Notes: generated by a model not told the origin, from the letters alone. A DNA stretch of 64,000 bases from Ryuthela nishihirai (GCA_038380435.1 JAWZYU010000009.1:61099901-61163900), one strand, 5' to 3'; positions 1-10,854 are shown, counted from the first letter of the stretch. A program made the numbers and translations.

Positions 1-479
1 GTTTGGCGCATATTTCTTCATTGACAACTTTTCCCACCAAAGTTTAGCACAAAACACGGAGTACCAGACCCAGATGGTAATCTCCCATTTTCTGATGCGC
101 CTCGAACGGAAGGGAATGGAACTAATTTTGCACTAATTTTTCATGTCGTAATCCTCTTCACGGCCACAAACTGATAAAATCCATGCAGTTTAAAAAGGTC
201 ATTTAGAAAATTAATTTATTATGATTATATAATAATGTTAGAGAGTAACAGAAATTAATTGCTAGAATTTTTAAAGCAAATAGCTATCCGTAGAATTTTA
301 AAATCTTAATATAATATCATTACGACAAAATTATTTATAAGCGAATGAATAAGGGCAAACATTCGAATACTTGTTATGTGGACGTTAGTTCATTGCCCAC
401 AAACTGGCGCGCTGCTTCTATGAGGATTAATATTGTGAAAATAATATCATTAGATGAATAAGGAGATTACTTATATCTC
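1..479. other. AT-rich intergenic sequence, nothing recognised
   Basis: No coding frame with recognisable motifs and no clear terminal or tandem repeats were seen. The sequence is rich in A/T runs, as in the other unannotated stretches of the window. Confidence 0.5.
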
Positions 480-705
480 TATTACTTTGTGAGAAAAAGT
501 TCCATTCAAACTTTTCACAACGCTGCAGAGGGGACGGCAGCGCTTCCAGATCCCCGACATATGCAAAGGAATTAATCCCGTTCCACGGCAAGTAGGGACC
601 GAATATTATTACCTAATATGGAACCGCACACGGGGCATCTTAGTATGAAGTGTGGGACTAATCGGTCAAGTATCTGAGGAATTACAGGACGCTGAAATAT
701 GTCGA
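480..705 (+). repeat. Degenerate dispersed repeat, related to the copy at 14440-14905
   Basis: The segment around 645-690 (gggactaatcggtcaagtat, then gaggaattac) matches gggaccaatcggccgaatac and cggaattact near 14790-14825. The surrounding sequence is also richer in G/C than its flanks. Two independent copies of the same anonymous phrase indicate a dispersed repeat. The family is not identified, and the 5' boundary is a guess because similarity fades before position 600. Confidence 0.4.
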
Positions 706-1023
706 TAAGATTGCCTCAAATCTCTCGGTATCAATCAAGATAGAGCACTAGTTGAGGTCAGAATAGCGTAGAAGAAACATTGCATAGTTGTGGCTGTCAG
801 CCTTTTGAATCGCCCGCCTTTTCCGAATATGACAATTACTTTATACAAGTAATGGGCAAAAAACTGGAAACACCAAGGTTTGTAGAAACCTTTCGATTTA
901 TGTTAAACATTGGCGTCTACATGTCACTAACGAAGGCATGAAGTATGCAAATGACATGCCAACATACTTAGCGTCATGTCTATAAAGTCAAACTCGTCGT
1001 AACTACATTTCGTTATTGATACG

Positions 1024-2115
1024 ATGTCGTCGAGTGACCTTAGCGATTTCGAAAGAGCCATGATTTTTGGAGCCCGTTTGGCAGAAACTTCGATTTCTAA
1101 GACTGCTATACCGGCTAATTTTTCACGAGAAATAATTTCCAAGGTCATGTCTGCATGGGAATTTAAAAGGAAGACATCATTTGCAAAAGGCAAAAGTGGG
1201 CGAAATACTCCAGAATCCGGACGTTCGAGTGTTTGTGTGATGTGCAAAGTGAAACTGGCGAGCTACAGATGATCCGATGAGCACGGATTTCAAAGTTGGA
1301 TGCGAGAGGCCCGTTTTGTCAAAATAAGTACGTCAAGAACTCCATAGAGCTGAATATCACGGTCGACTTGAACTTCACAAGCCACTCATCATATCTGTCA
1401 ACGCATGTCATCGTGTACGGTGGTGCAAAGAACACAAACAGTAGAGACCTGAGCAGTGGATGAATGTGATATGGTCTGACGAATCATCCAACACTTTGTT
1501 ACCGACAAATGAACGAATGCCCGTGTAGAACCAAACGAAGGAAGCTTACAACTCTGATTGCATGTTTCCTACTGCTAAGGGTTACCGCAGTTCTGTAACG
1601 GTGTGTTAGGCGTGCCAGGTGGGATTAAACGTAGCTTTCTTGTGGCTTGGATTGGATGCACTTAGTCTCTTAGTATGCAAGAGTAATGTCAGTCGCTATT
1701 TGACAGTTCTGAGTGATCATTTTTGTTAAATGGTACATCATCTATTTCATGAAGAGAGTGCTGTCTTTCAGGATGACAATGCTCCCATCTACCTAGTGGT
1801 TTGATGAACATGAGACTGGACATTTTCACATACAATGGCCGTTTCAGTTACCAGTAACACAGTTATTAACCCACTGGAAAATCTATATAACTTCTTGAAC
1901 GACTTCTCAGGCAGCGTCCTCCATCGAACAGACATAAATTGATCACATTTCTTGTTAAAGAATGGTAGCAATGATTCTAGTTAACGAATGGTCTGTAGCA
2001 GTGAAACAACTTATATCACTGCTGCAGACTTTCAGACACTGGTAGACTCTATGCCACGACGTATATACAAGCTGTACTAAACTCAACGTGGTGTCCAACA
2101 TCGTTTTGGTGATTT
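1024..2115 (+). pseudogene. Tc1-like transposase pseudogene
   Basis: The sequence is a decayed Tc1/mariner (IS630 superfamily) cut-and-paste transposase. It opens with an 82-codon frame starting MSSSDLSDFERAMIFGARLA, the typical N-terminal helix-turn-helix of Tc1 transposases. After a frameshift, Tc1 motifs continue in shifting frames: GR..LHKPLI near 1360-1390, WCKEH near 1425, and IWSDESS with the first catalytic Asp at 1478-1480. FQDDNAP carries the second Asp at 1775-1777, and a C-terminal piece resembling tlvdsMPRRiqaVLnst lies near 2040-2095. The total of about 1.09 kb equals a full transposase of about 340 residues, so the copy is nearly complete in length. It is broken by several frameshifts and stops. 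The DDE third-acid region (near 1850) is badly eroded. No terminal inverted repeats could be defined. It cannot encode an active protein. Confidence 0.85.
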
Positions 2116-2228
2116 TACGTTTGGTTCGAAATATGTGGTTTATGATTTGCTTGAAGGAGATTTTCCGGAGGGAGGGAAATGAGCAGATATTTAAGGTACA
2201 CCATTGATGACACCAATATTCTTCTGCA

Positions 2229-2400
2229 GCATCGGCGGCCCAGTGGTATTGTTTCCATTTAAGAGGACGCTGCAGTTCATAAGGTCTAGTTGAGTCCCGG
2301 GATGGATGTGTGTTCGTGTTTGTGTTTGTTTATTGTATGAGAAACCAGGACAAGCTTGTTCGAGTTTCTAGGTTTTTTTCTGTCCTTTGTATATGAGAAT
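2229..2400 (+). mobile_element. SINE4-type tRNA-like short retroelement (degenerate)
   Basis: An A-box-like start (gcggcccagtggta) is followed by a B-box-like gtctagttgagtcccg near 2286-2301. The element ends in a 3' part (tgtatgagaaaccagg ... tttctgtcctttgtatatga) that matches 33425-33485 (tgtatgagaaggcctg ... tttctctgtcctatatg). The two copies define a short repeat of about 170-180 bp with RNA polymerase III style boxes. The family name is only a label for this report. Confidence 0.45.
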
Positions 2401-2558
2401 ACTTCCTTCTTTTAATAACTAAAAAGAAAATAACCCTTTAACATGATTATATACAAAGTGGTATCATTGTGGCATCTTGAGTTACAACTGTAACATATTT
2501 TGAAAATTTTCCGTTTGTCCATGGCCTAGTGTCATAATAAAAGAAAACAAAATGAGTA

Positions 2559-2596
2559 GTCATCAATTAGAGTAGATGTTGAACAGTGATTCAGAT
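2559..2596 (+). repeat. 38-bp exact direct repeat, copy A
   Basis: This 38-bp string (begins gtcatcaattag, ends tgattcagat) recurs without mismatch at 3848-3885. The 1.25 kb between the copies contains a hAT MITE and anonymous AT-rich sequence. The second copy ends at the 5' edge of a truncated SINE1. Confidence 0.9.
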
Positions 2597-2727
2597 GAGG
2601 TATAATCATACACGTTATACAGCCGCTATTTGCTAATACGATCTATCTGTGCTTTGAAAATATAAAACGAAAGACAGAACAGTCAGTGGTGTGTCAGGCG
2701 CACAATCCAAAATACGTATACCTATAT

Positions 2728-3012
2728 CAGTGGTTCTCAACCTTTTATGTTTCACGTACCCGCTGGATATACAGACACATACAGATTATATATAATATAA
2801 TATGTATGTGATTGGCGTATTCCTTGATAAATAAAACTATAGTTATATAGATAAAATTTGATATAGATAAAATTTCACAGATAAAACTATAGTTATAGTA
2901 TAACAATGGGAATAAAATAAAACACTAACTTTGTTACCAGATCTAGCGACTTTTGAGCTCTCACAGCGTACCCAAAAAACTTTTACCGCGTAACCCACGT
3001 TGAGAACCATTG
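2728..3012. mobile_element. hAT-type MITE, 285 bp, with 8-bp target duplication
   Basis: The left end reads cagtggttctcaacc and the right end reads cgttgagaaccattg, a 15-bp terminal inverted repeat with two mismatches. The flanks are acctatat (2720-2727) and acctagat (3013-3020), which match at 7 of 8 positions. An 8-bp target duplication with CAG...CTG-type ends is the hallmark of the hAT superfamily. These ends resemble the CAG-GGTTCTCAACC termini of SPIN/OposCharlie-like hATs. No transposase is encoded, so this is a non-autonomous element mobilised in trans. Confidence 0.85.
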
Positions 3013-3847
3013 ACCTAGATCTTCACTATGATATTTCTGAGCTCATTCTTGCCCACTAGCAACTTACTCTCCGTGAATGAAAATACATTTCTGGCTTTTA
3101 AAGACTGCAGAGGATGCAACTTTAAGACTTTTTCCCTTTCAAGAAACTCTGTAACATATCTACGTTGAAAGCACACTGGATAGCCTTATGAAAGACTGTC
3201 ATGTATATCTGTTCAGTATTTTTTTTTCTATAGTGCTCTGACTGGAATTTAAAGTACTTCTAATCTTTCGTTGTCAATTACGTTAAAAGATGCTGCACAA
3301 ATTTTCTCTTAAACGTAGAGTGCTAATTAGCATAATACGAAATCTGAACATTTTTTTTTTACAAATCCTACTAGAAAAGTTTAATTATATTAAGTAAGAT
3401 GAAATCTGCTAAAATATAAATGAACATCGAATTCCGGATCAATATGCGAAAAACTGATGAAAATCGTTAGAGCCATTTTTTTGGAAAAGGTGACATTTTA
3501 AAAGATCTCTACATAGCTTGTAGTGTTAATTATATGATCCCAAGTTTCATATCTTCATGGAGACAAATTTGGATAGGAACATGTCTAAACCAAAAATTTT
3601 AATTCAGTTGCTTGATTCATTCAGGTGCTAGAATATTGAAAGGGTTAGGTTGTTGCACTAGAATCATGAAGAGACAAAGAACGTTGCAAAAATCAGTATC
3701 TTTTATCTTGGAAATGATAAGTGATAGGATTCTTGGAAACCTTAAACGTGCTCTTCCATAAGAAACTTTTTTTTTATTTCACGATCACGTAAACATTTTG
3801 GCCCTTCCAAAACTTTCCCTTGTAGTTTCCGGATTCCAGACCCAACT
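3013..3847. other. AT-rich sequence, nothing recognised
   Basis: No coding frame of note and no recognisable repeat. Several homopolymer T runs are present near 3220, 3350, 3480 and 3770. Confidence 0.5.
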
Positions 3848-3885
3848 GTCATCAATTAGAGTAGATGTTGAACAGTGATTCAGAT
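3848..3885 (+). repeat. 38-bp exact direct repeat, copy B
   Basis: Identical to 2559-2596. It is followed immediately by a 5'-truncated SINE1. See copy A. Confidence 0.9.
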
Positions 3886-4187
3886 TCTCGGTGAGAAAGG
3901 TGGTGAAGTCGATGAGAAAGTCGGTGAGAAAGGGGGACAGCGATGGACTTGAAAAGACAGCCGTCCATCGGATGGGACGTTAAATCGTGGTTACGTGTAC
4001 ATGAGAGAGCCATATTCTATGTACATCAAAGAAAACCCTGAATGGCCTTCACGGAAGGCTTCCATCTGTATCCTAACAATCTATACAATTGCTTCCACAA
4101 CCTTCTCTGAGCCCTTGGCAGTGACCTGACAATTTAGTCCATTGTGTGAAAAAAAGTGCTGCTCAGAGGTAAAACAACTCAACCCAA
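3886..4187 (+). mobile_element. SINE1, 5'-truncated copy
   Basis: This is the body and 3' end of SINE1, the main tRNA-derived SINE of the window. It begins at cggtgagaaag, which is locally triplicated. It continues through the conserved gatggacttg, ccgtccatcggatgggacgt, ccttctctgagccc and tttagtccattgtgtg. It ends at the 3' signature ctcagaggtaaaacaactca. The tRNA-like head with A and B boxes is missing. Compared with the best copy (36496-36883) it is clearly diverged, so it is an old insertion. Confidence 0.85.
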
Positions 4188-5829
4188 ATCTTTTTCTCAT
4201 GCTTGATAATACTACAACTCATTTTCCTTTTCTCCACTCAACGATATATTTTAATAAGTGCATGTTCCCTATATCGTCTAAATACGTAATGTAGTTGGAT
4301 AAAATATAATGAGGCTAAATACATTATATTTTCTGAAATAAAATATAATCAGCAACTGGGTGAGACTTAAAATATGACAAAAAACTCTCTGTAAGAAAAT
4401 ATTTTATTAACTCCCATATTAAAGCCCACATAATGGAAAAATAGCGTCCCTATTTCCAGGAGAGCTCGAGAGTTGACAGAAATTCATTAAACTGTTTATA
4501 TCGAAACTGCATAATGTGTGCGCTAGGGAATAAATACACTTAAGTATTTCGTAACGTTTTCGCAAAAAAACAACATTAGCATGGCATCATGCTTTCAAGA
4601 AGCTGTTGCATTCACCGAACAGACTTTTTTCTTAACTGATAAAATTTATAGTTTCATTTTACTTTATAAACATTTAACACGTTAAAATCTCGAATTTTCG
4701 CAATAATAAATTGCAAAAAGAAATAGTTCACTTCAGAATTTATTCTTAAAAAAATTTAATACTTTCTACTCAGTTTTATGTCATAAATCTATTTTATATA
4801 CTTCTGTCCTGGAAGTAAATGAATAAATATCCTAAAAGTTTCGTAAATAAATCGGATTTTGTTCGCATAATTTTAAGGCAGATTTAACTGCAATGTGCTT
4901 TCCAATGAAATATTATTAATTAACTTTAATACGCTAGATGTCTTAAACACAAAACTAGAAAATTTTCAAAGGGCACATTTAGTCACAATTTTCGAGCAGA
5001 TATTTATTGCATTAACTCTCCCAAAAGATGTAGAGATTAAGAGTAGTAACAAATATTTTGTCGCATACTATTTCCTAGATATTTCACTTACAGTTAGAGA
5101 AATAGCTAGTTACAACAGTGAATTTAATTCCTCTAGTGATTTTAAAGTGACAAACAGAGAGACATATTATATTAACTTACATTTAGTTCATTGGATTGCA
5201 TGATTTTGCGATATTTCTCTGCAAGGTATTAACTGAAAACTGTAAAGAGACTTAATGTGAAAATAATCCCCCTTAATTTTCTACCATCTCAAATCCCTTG
5301 ACATAAATTTCAAAATAACACATATATTTGCTGAGTATTTTCCCTTTTGTATCTTAAATATTTAAAATTTGCATCAAAAGCACCTGCCATCCATTTCTAA
5401 ATGTCGTACATGTAAAGGATTTCAGCAGATTTGTTTTATTTCAAGAATATATATGTGCGATATTAAAATATAAATATTACATTATTTGTCTTTCTGTCGA
5501 TCAAGTCAGCAGATTTTCACGAATAAATGAAAGCTCGATAGTTGTTCGCGAGATGATAAGAGATCTAACTCTTTCACTAAATTGTTTCAGAGAGTTTTCT
5601 GATCCATGTATTGCAGCTTCATATTCTTTCCGTAAACCTATATGGAGCACTTTCATTAGAACCACTCAACAGTGTTTTCCCCAGGATTTGAAATCAGAAA
5701 AAGTTCTGCGTTTTTTTAAATTTTTAAGACATGTATGTGTCTTTTTTTTAATAAAATATAAAATAATTTTTTCTCCTGCAGCACACTTCTTTCCCGTTAA
5801 TTATGATGGTGGTGGGTTATGATGATGAT
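4188..5829. other. AT-rich sequence, no gene recognised
   Basis: Very AT-rich DNA. Two open frames lie here (4895-5203, 102 codons; 5553-5822, 89 codons). Neither shows a motif, domain or compositional change that would support a gene, and both are of the length expected by chance. A direct tandem element is not evident. Confidence 0.5.
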
Positions 5830-6012
5830 TTACTCTTGCTTGGATACTGATCAAAGGGACTTGGGTTCGAGCCCTAGGTAAGGCTGGATATTTGTCTTGT
5901 TTTCCTGCTGATGTCCTACCATCCTCATAAACCTCTTACTAAAGCATATAAACTGACAGTCTCCTGTCAGAACTCTGTGACAAGCAGCTGCTTGAGGGGT
6001 ATTTTTTTATAA
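5830..6012 (+). mobile_element. SINE2 copy
   Basis: This small tRNA-derived SINE has a tRNA-like head (cttgcttggatactgatcaa) and a B box ggttcgagcccta at 5862-5875. A unique body (ttttcctgctgatgtcctac ... gcatataaactgacagtctc) follows. The 3' end is caagcagctgcttgaggggt. It aligns along its length with 27163-27350 and with a minus-strand copy at 48386-48532. The last part, gctgcttgagg, is also the 3' end of the RTE LINE at 30951-30961, which suggests that LINE as the source of its reverse transcriptase. Confidence 0.8.
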
Positions 6013-6284
6013 AGGATTACTGTAAAGCCAAAATACAGATGATATTAAAGGAAAATTAAGTGACTAAGGCCACTTGATGCCCTGAGGGTGAGGTCCTTGA
6101 CACTGAAGTCTAATTGCGAGGAAGACAAACCATAGCAGAAGACATCATACATCACAAACAAATCACTAATGATTTATTCGGAATTCGAAATTAAGAACCT
6201 TTGACCTACAAGCAATCACGCTTCACCACTCGTTCATTGGGATAGATCTTTTATTTTTAAGAAAGCGTAGTGTGAGCTGATCTT
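6013..6284. other. Anonymous sequence with a weak minus-strand tRNA-like motif
   Basis: Read on the minus strand, 6180-6240 gives gtggtgaagcgtgattgctt followed by a B-box-like aaggttcttaatttcgaatt. This could be the head of an eroded SINE, but no second copy was found in the window. Confidence 0.25.
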
Positions 6285-6582
6285 TACTACCCTAACAGAA
6301 TTTCATGTAAGAGGCTGATCATGACTACACTAACATTTCATGTAATAGAGTGACCATGACTATACTAATATTTCATGTAAGAGAGTGACCATGACTACAC
6401 TAACAGCATTTCATATAAGAGGCTGATCTTGAATACACTAACAGCATTTCATATAAGAGGCTGATCTTGAATACACTAACAGCATTTCATGTAAAAGGCT
6501 GATCATAACTACACTAACATCATTTCATGTAAGAGGATGATCATGACTATACTAGCGTTTCATGTAACTAGCTGATCATTAT
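6285..6582 (+). repeat. Tandem repeat, 35-38 bp unit, about 8 copies
   Basis: The unit is taagaggctgatcatgacta followed by cactaacatttcatg, giving 35 bp. Several units gain 3 bp (aacagcatttcat) and become 38 bp. The copies are diverged, with gagtgaccatgact and ggctgatcttgaat variants. It ends where agctgatcattatggagag begins. There is no sign of coding constraint. Confidence 0.9.
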
Positions 6583-7839
6583 GGAGAGAATGTTAAGAAA
6601 ATTAAGAGTAAAGAATAGAGGAATATCCCTTCTTCTCAATATGCGAACCAATAGTATGGTTGCATTGATTTAATTTAAAAGTCGCAAACGGTTGCATTGA
6701 TTTAATATTTTCTGTGGAAATATGCCTAAATACTGCTTATAAAATTAAACTTAGCCATTCTCTGTTATGCGAGTGGACAGCCAGATTTCAGGTTCCTAAA
6801 GTTCTAACATAAACCTTTTGTAGTTAACGTTTACTGAAGATAAATTAAAAGAAAACAATCCCTTTCGGAATCTATTAAATTTCAATTTTCAAAAATATTC
6901 CAGTATTTAAAAATTATGGAAGGTTGTATATTTAACAAAAGCGATGCCAGTCATAACAATTTATTTCGGAAGTTAATTAAAACTGAATTATTTCAATTCA
7001 TTTAGTGAAACTGTGTAGTTTAGAAGTCTGTACATGCATATTTTTAATTCATCAATTTTGTATGTTTTTAGGACTGGCATTCTTACTGCTAAATGTTCCA
7101 GCTTTCATTACTTTATACTGAACTTCCATAATTTCTTTAACTTTAAACTGAATATTTCTGAAATCCAAGTTTTAGATAGACTTGGTGTAGACACCAACAT
7201 ATAGACTTGATGTAGATCACCAGCAATAGGTTTCCATAATACATTTTAAATGCTATTCTGCAACGAATTTGGAATTACGATAATATAACTTGAAGATTCT
7301 TCTTTTTTCTGTTCAGACATGACATGAATTAATATTTTTATATATGCTCACAACTAAAAGTGGAAAGGTTGGCTTAATTTTGAAAGTCTTATTGAATATA
7401 TTTATCAACAAACTATTGTTAAACTTCAAAAAAATTTTACATGTTCGATAAAAATTCTACATGAAAAAAAAAATTTAATGCTAGTAGCTTCGAATAATAT
7501 GTTTTACGTTTGTATGGAACTTCGTTATGATACGGTAATTTGGTATAAGTGAGATCTCTTATCATCAAATGATTATGATAACAGACAGGACATAATAACA
7601 TTACTGCCTTGAGGGGAATTCTCCTAAGTCTTGGTTTGGATCATGGGTTTTACAGTAACGCCGCAATTTCCCACAAAAAAAATAACAGAATATATATTAA
7701 AGAATTTGAAGGTTATCATTTTTTAGAAACGTATAATTTTTTAATTTCTTCATGTATTCATTATTTGTCATGCTGTGTGAATTATCATTAATAGTATTAA
7801 ATTTGCTTATTAGTATTCCATCATTTTCTTTAGTTTCTC
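6583..7839. other. AT-rich sequence, no gene recognised
   Basis: No supported gene. The short phrase cttggtgtagac / cttgatgtagat near 7180-7215 is a local duplication. A 60-codon frame at 7609-7791 has no recognisable feature. Confidence 0.5.
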
Positions 7840-8532
7840 CAACACTGTAGCCATCTCCAGACATTTCAATCTTTTAACACATTAGCCATCTACAGATATT
7901 TCAATCTTTTAACACAGTGGTCATCTCCAGATATTTCAATCTTTTAACATATTAATCATTTTTAGATATTTCAATCTTTTAACATATTAATCATTTTTAG
8001 ATATTTCAATCTTTTAACACAGTGGTCATCTCAAGATATTTCAATCTTTTAACGCAGTGGTATCTCCAGATATTTCAATCTTTTAACACAGTGGTCATCT
8101 CCAGATATTTCAATCTTTTAACATATTAATCATTTTTAGATATTTCAATCTTTTAACACATTGATCATTTTTAGATATTTCAATCTTTTAACACAGTTAT
8201 CATCTTCATATATTTCAATCTTTTAACACAGTGGTCATCTCAAGATATTTCAATCTTTTAACGCAGTGGTATCTCCAGATATTTCAATCTTTTAACACAG
8301 TGGTCAACTCCAGATATTTCAATCTTTTAACACAGTGGTCATCTCCAGATATTTCAGTCTTTTCACATAGTGGTCATCTCCAGATATTTCAGTCTTTTCA
8401 CATAGTGGTCATCTCCAGATATTTCAATCTTTTAACACAGTGGTCATCTTTAAATATTTCAATTTTCTAACACAGTGGTCATCTTCAGATAATTAAATCT
8501 TTTAACACAGCGCTCATCTTCAGATATTCCAA
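7840..8532 (+). repeat. Minisatellite, 35-bp unit, about 20 copies
   Basis: The unit is ccagatatttcaatctttta followed by acacagtggtcatct. Variants include tttttagatattt, acatattaatcat and a gcagtggtatctcc form one base shorter. Blocks of several units are themselves repeated in the same order, which suggests higher-order duplication of multi-unit segments. The array creates an accidental 79-codon repetitive frame at 8231-8470. That frame is not a gene, because the 35-bp period is not a multiple of three and units of other length break the phase. Confidence 0.95.
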
Positions 8533-8624
8533 TAATAATAATAATTTATTCCATGCAGGGAGTTACAGTAAAACCAAGTACAGGTAAATTTGAATATTAA
8601 TTTAAACGTTCAACTGGGTTGAGG
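8533..8624 (-). mobile_element. Short insertion in the minisatellite, likely LINE 3' fragment
   Basis: About 92 bp interrupts the array in the middle of a unit. On the minus strand it ends ccctgcatggaataaattat followed by repeated TTA triplets. A polyadenylation-like AATAAA and a short trinucleotide tail are typical 3' ends of non-LTR retrotransposons. The minus-strand 5' side (cctcaacccagttgaac) is unique. It is therefore probably a heavily 5'-truncated LINE insertion. The family is not identified. Confidence 0.5.
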
Positions 8625-8675
8625 ATTTTAACACAGTGATGGTCTTCAGAAATTTCAATCTTTTAACACAGTGGT
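8625..8675 (+). repeat. Minisatellite resumes after the insertion
   Basis: About one and a half further 35-bp units (ttttaacacagtgatggtct, cagaaatttcaatc, ttttaacacagtggt) continue the array that stopped at 8532. Confidence 0.9.
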
Positions 8676-9011
8676 GAACAACCCGACTCTGCTTTTTGTT
8701 GGCCAGGGACCGCTTTTGTTGTTGTCAAATATTTAAACGATATTTCCATTAACAATTATATTATTTATAAATTTCTAATAATAACAACAATAAGAATAAT
8801 ATTAATATTTTTGCTATTTGCTACTTTTGTGGTGTAGTTATTTTTGGAAAAAAAAAATTGTATATTTACGTATAATGATTATATGCATGCGTTCTACTGA
8901 ACGTTCCTAGTTCATTTACATTGTAAACCTTAGGGCATTGATAATGGTAACTACTGCAGTATGATTAGTTTCAATCAATTACCAATTCAACCAATAGTCA
9001 GATAAAAAAGT
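8676..9011. other. AT-rich sequence, nothing recognised
   Basis: AT-rich spacer with ataataacaacaataa-type simple sequence. No gene or repeat family was recognised. Confidence 0.5.
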
Positions 9012-9057
9012 AACAAATAAAATAATCCGACCAGATATTATGTTGCTATCAGCTATT

Positions 9058-9310
9058 ATGACCATCGTATATGGTACGATGGTCATGATACGATAACGTC
9101 GTACTTGTACGACGTACTTGTCGTATATTATGTATATATGTCGTATATTATGTCGTATATTATGTCGTATATTATTATATACGACGTACGTCGTACTTGT
9201 CGTATATTATGTACGATAGCATCGTACCATATACAAATCGTATATGGTACGATATGATATATATATCATATACAATATATATATCGTATATGGTACAATG
9301 ATTATTTTGC
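9058..9310. repeat. Palindromic tract built on (gtcgtatatta) and (catcgtaccatatac)
   Basis: It starts with a perfect hairpin: atgaccatcgta (9058-9069), a 5-nt loop, and tacgatggtcat (9075-9086). Repeats of gtcgtatattat and gtacgacgtac follow, then further inverted pairs (atcgtaccatatac / gtatatggtacgat) to about 9300. The whole segment can fold into nested cruciforms. Confidence 0.85.
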
Positions 9311-9420
9311 TGATCAAGTGGATAATACTAAAGGCAAAGGTTAGTTACTCTTTATTACATTAGTTTATGATTATTGGTTAACATTTTTAGAATAATCTAC
9401 GTAACATAAAAGACCAAGGA

Positions 9421-9727
9421 GTCCAGTTGTTTTACCTCATAGCGCCTCGTTTTTGCCCACAATGGGCTAAATGGACAGGTCACAAGGACCCGAGAAGGTT
9501 GGGGAGGGGACCCACTGGACAGCTTTTAACAGACAGACTTCAGTGTCAAGACCATTCAGTGTGTTCTTTTACGAGCACAGAGTATGGCTGTCTCACAGAT
9601 GGAGCTATGGCTTAAAGTCATATCTTACGGACAGCGGCCTTTCCAAGCCCATTGATGATTCCTACTAACCGAGAGCAGGATTACGAGCCTGGCGAGCTAC
9701 CGACTGAGCACCCCATCGCCCCCTATT
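9421..9727 (-). mobile_element. SINE1, internally deleted, with target duplication
   Basis: Reading leftward, the element has the tRNA-like head (gctcagtcggtagctcgcc, complement of 9681-9699) and the body. It ends with the 3' signature gaggtaaaacaac near 9425-9437. About 60 bp between the head and the gtcagtagg region is missing. The flanks gaccaagga (9412-9420) and gaccaaaga (9728-9736) form a 9-bp target duplication with one mismatch. Two overlapping short frames inside (9427-9668) are not genes. Confidence 0.85.
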
Positions 9728-10002
9728 GACCAAAGAATAAATGTTTTTACTTCAAGATAATTGCTATCTTTTTCCGCAAATTTTTGCTTCGTTCATATTT
9801 TTTTTTCAATTATGTCGATTAAGAGTATGTTTTTTTTTAAATATAGCCAGATATTTCTGTGTGAGCGTAATTACCAAGGTAATTTATGATCAATATTGAA
9901 ACTGCCCTCGACGACTACCATATACGATGGTCATAATAGCTGATAGCAACATAATATCTGGTCGGATTATTTTATTTGTTATATTTTTAACACAATGTTC
10001 TA

Positions 10003-10346
10003 AATCGTCAGATTACAAGGACCTCAAGGGCTCAGAGAAAGTTGGAAAAACAGGTGCAATGAAAGCTGTTTAGGAACAGATGGAAGACTCCCATCAAGTC
10101 AATTCAGCATGTTCTTTAAAGTGTACAGGGGTGATAATTAAGTGTCTCTCCTGCACAGGAGGCCACGGCTTAACTTTTCACCCGATGGAGGACGGTTTTT
10201 CGAAGCTCATCGGTGTCCCATTTCTCTCAAGGTCAGATCGGATGTTAGTGGAGAAATTCCTCAACAGAAGAACAGTTGGGACTCGAACCTTATAACCTTC
10301 AGATTACGAACTTGGCGCGATACTATCGAGCCAACTGAGCCAAGTG
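10003..10346 (-). mobile_element. SINE1, nearly full-length, diverged
   Basis: On the minus strand it shows the head (ggctcagttggctcgatag, then cgccaagttcgtaatctg), the ctccactaac region, gacaccgatgagctt, ccgtcctccatcgggtg, gttaaagaacatgctg and ccttgaggtccttgtaatct. The last 3' bases are lost. There are several indels. Confidence 0.8.
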
Positions 10347-10489
10347 AATAAATGCTCCTAATACTTCAACCCATGATTGGAATCATTTTCTGAGAAAATT
10401 TTATCCTATTGGAACTCTGTCATTTCTGTATCAGAAGGACTTAGTTCAACAAGACTACAACTTCTTCGGAAGATGATGCTAATCACAAA

Positions 10490-10854
10490 GGGGTGAGAGT
10501 GGCTCTGTCTGTAGGGAGCCAGGCTCGTATTCTGCAGTTTCCAGGTCCGAGTCCCACTTGTGCCAGCGTTGAGAATTATCTCCACTAAACGCCCAACCCC
10601 TCCTTGATCAGAAAGAGGACACCAAATCCGTTGGATAGGACCTAGAAACGCGGGCACGTTTCAAGAAGAACCATACCATGTGAGGGTTAAAGAACAGGCT
10701 GGATGGTCTCGACGAGCAACTAACATATGTCTCCTAACAGCTGTCTAGTGGGTATACTTTCCCCAACCTTATATGAGACCTTGGGGTCTTTAGGACCTGG
10801 TTATTTAGCCCATTGTGCGCGAAAAAGTGCCACTCAGAGTTAAAATAACCCAAT
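10490..10854 (+). mobile_element. SINE1, nearly full-length, diverged
   Basis: The element starts gggtgagagtggctctgtct, followed by gccaggctcgtattctgcag and the B-box region caggtccgagtccca. The body includes gttaaagaacaggctggatg and ctcctaacagctgtc. The 3' end is cactcagagttaaaataacc. It lies about 140 bp from the preceding minus-strand copy, so the two form an inverted SINE pair. Confidence 0.85.

Larger units (their letters stand above)
9012..9980. mobile_element. Region bounded by perfect 65-bp inverted repeats
   Basis: Positions 9012-9076 and 9916-9980 are exact reverse complements (begin aacaaataaaataatccgac, end atcgtatatggta). The 969-bp interval holds a palindromic AT-rich tract and a minus-strand SINE1 with its own target duplication. 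No coding sequence for a transposase is present. A foldback element that later received a SINE is one reading. Another is a local inverted duplication made by template switching at the 12-bp hairpin that sits at the inner edge of the left repeat. A fold in the assembly is a third. The repeats carry no mismatches although other repeats here are old, so they arose recently or are kept identical by conversion. Confidence 0.7.

Noticed and set aside
8231..8470. 79-codon repetitive protein
   Set aside because: Product of the minisatellite; the 35-bp period does not maintain frame and no start context or transcript evidence exists.
7840..8532. CRISPR-like look of a 35-bp repeat array
   Set aside because: Units are directly abutting with no unique spacers, the DNA is eukaryotic, and the repeats vary as in a minisatellite.
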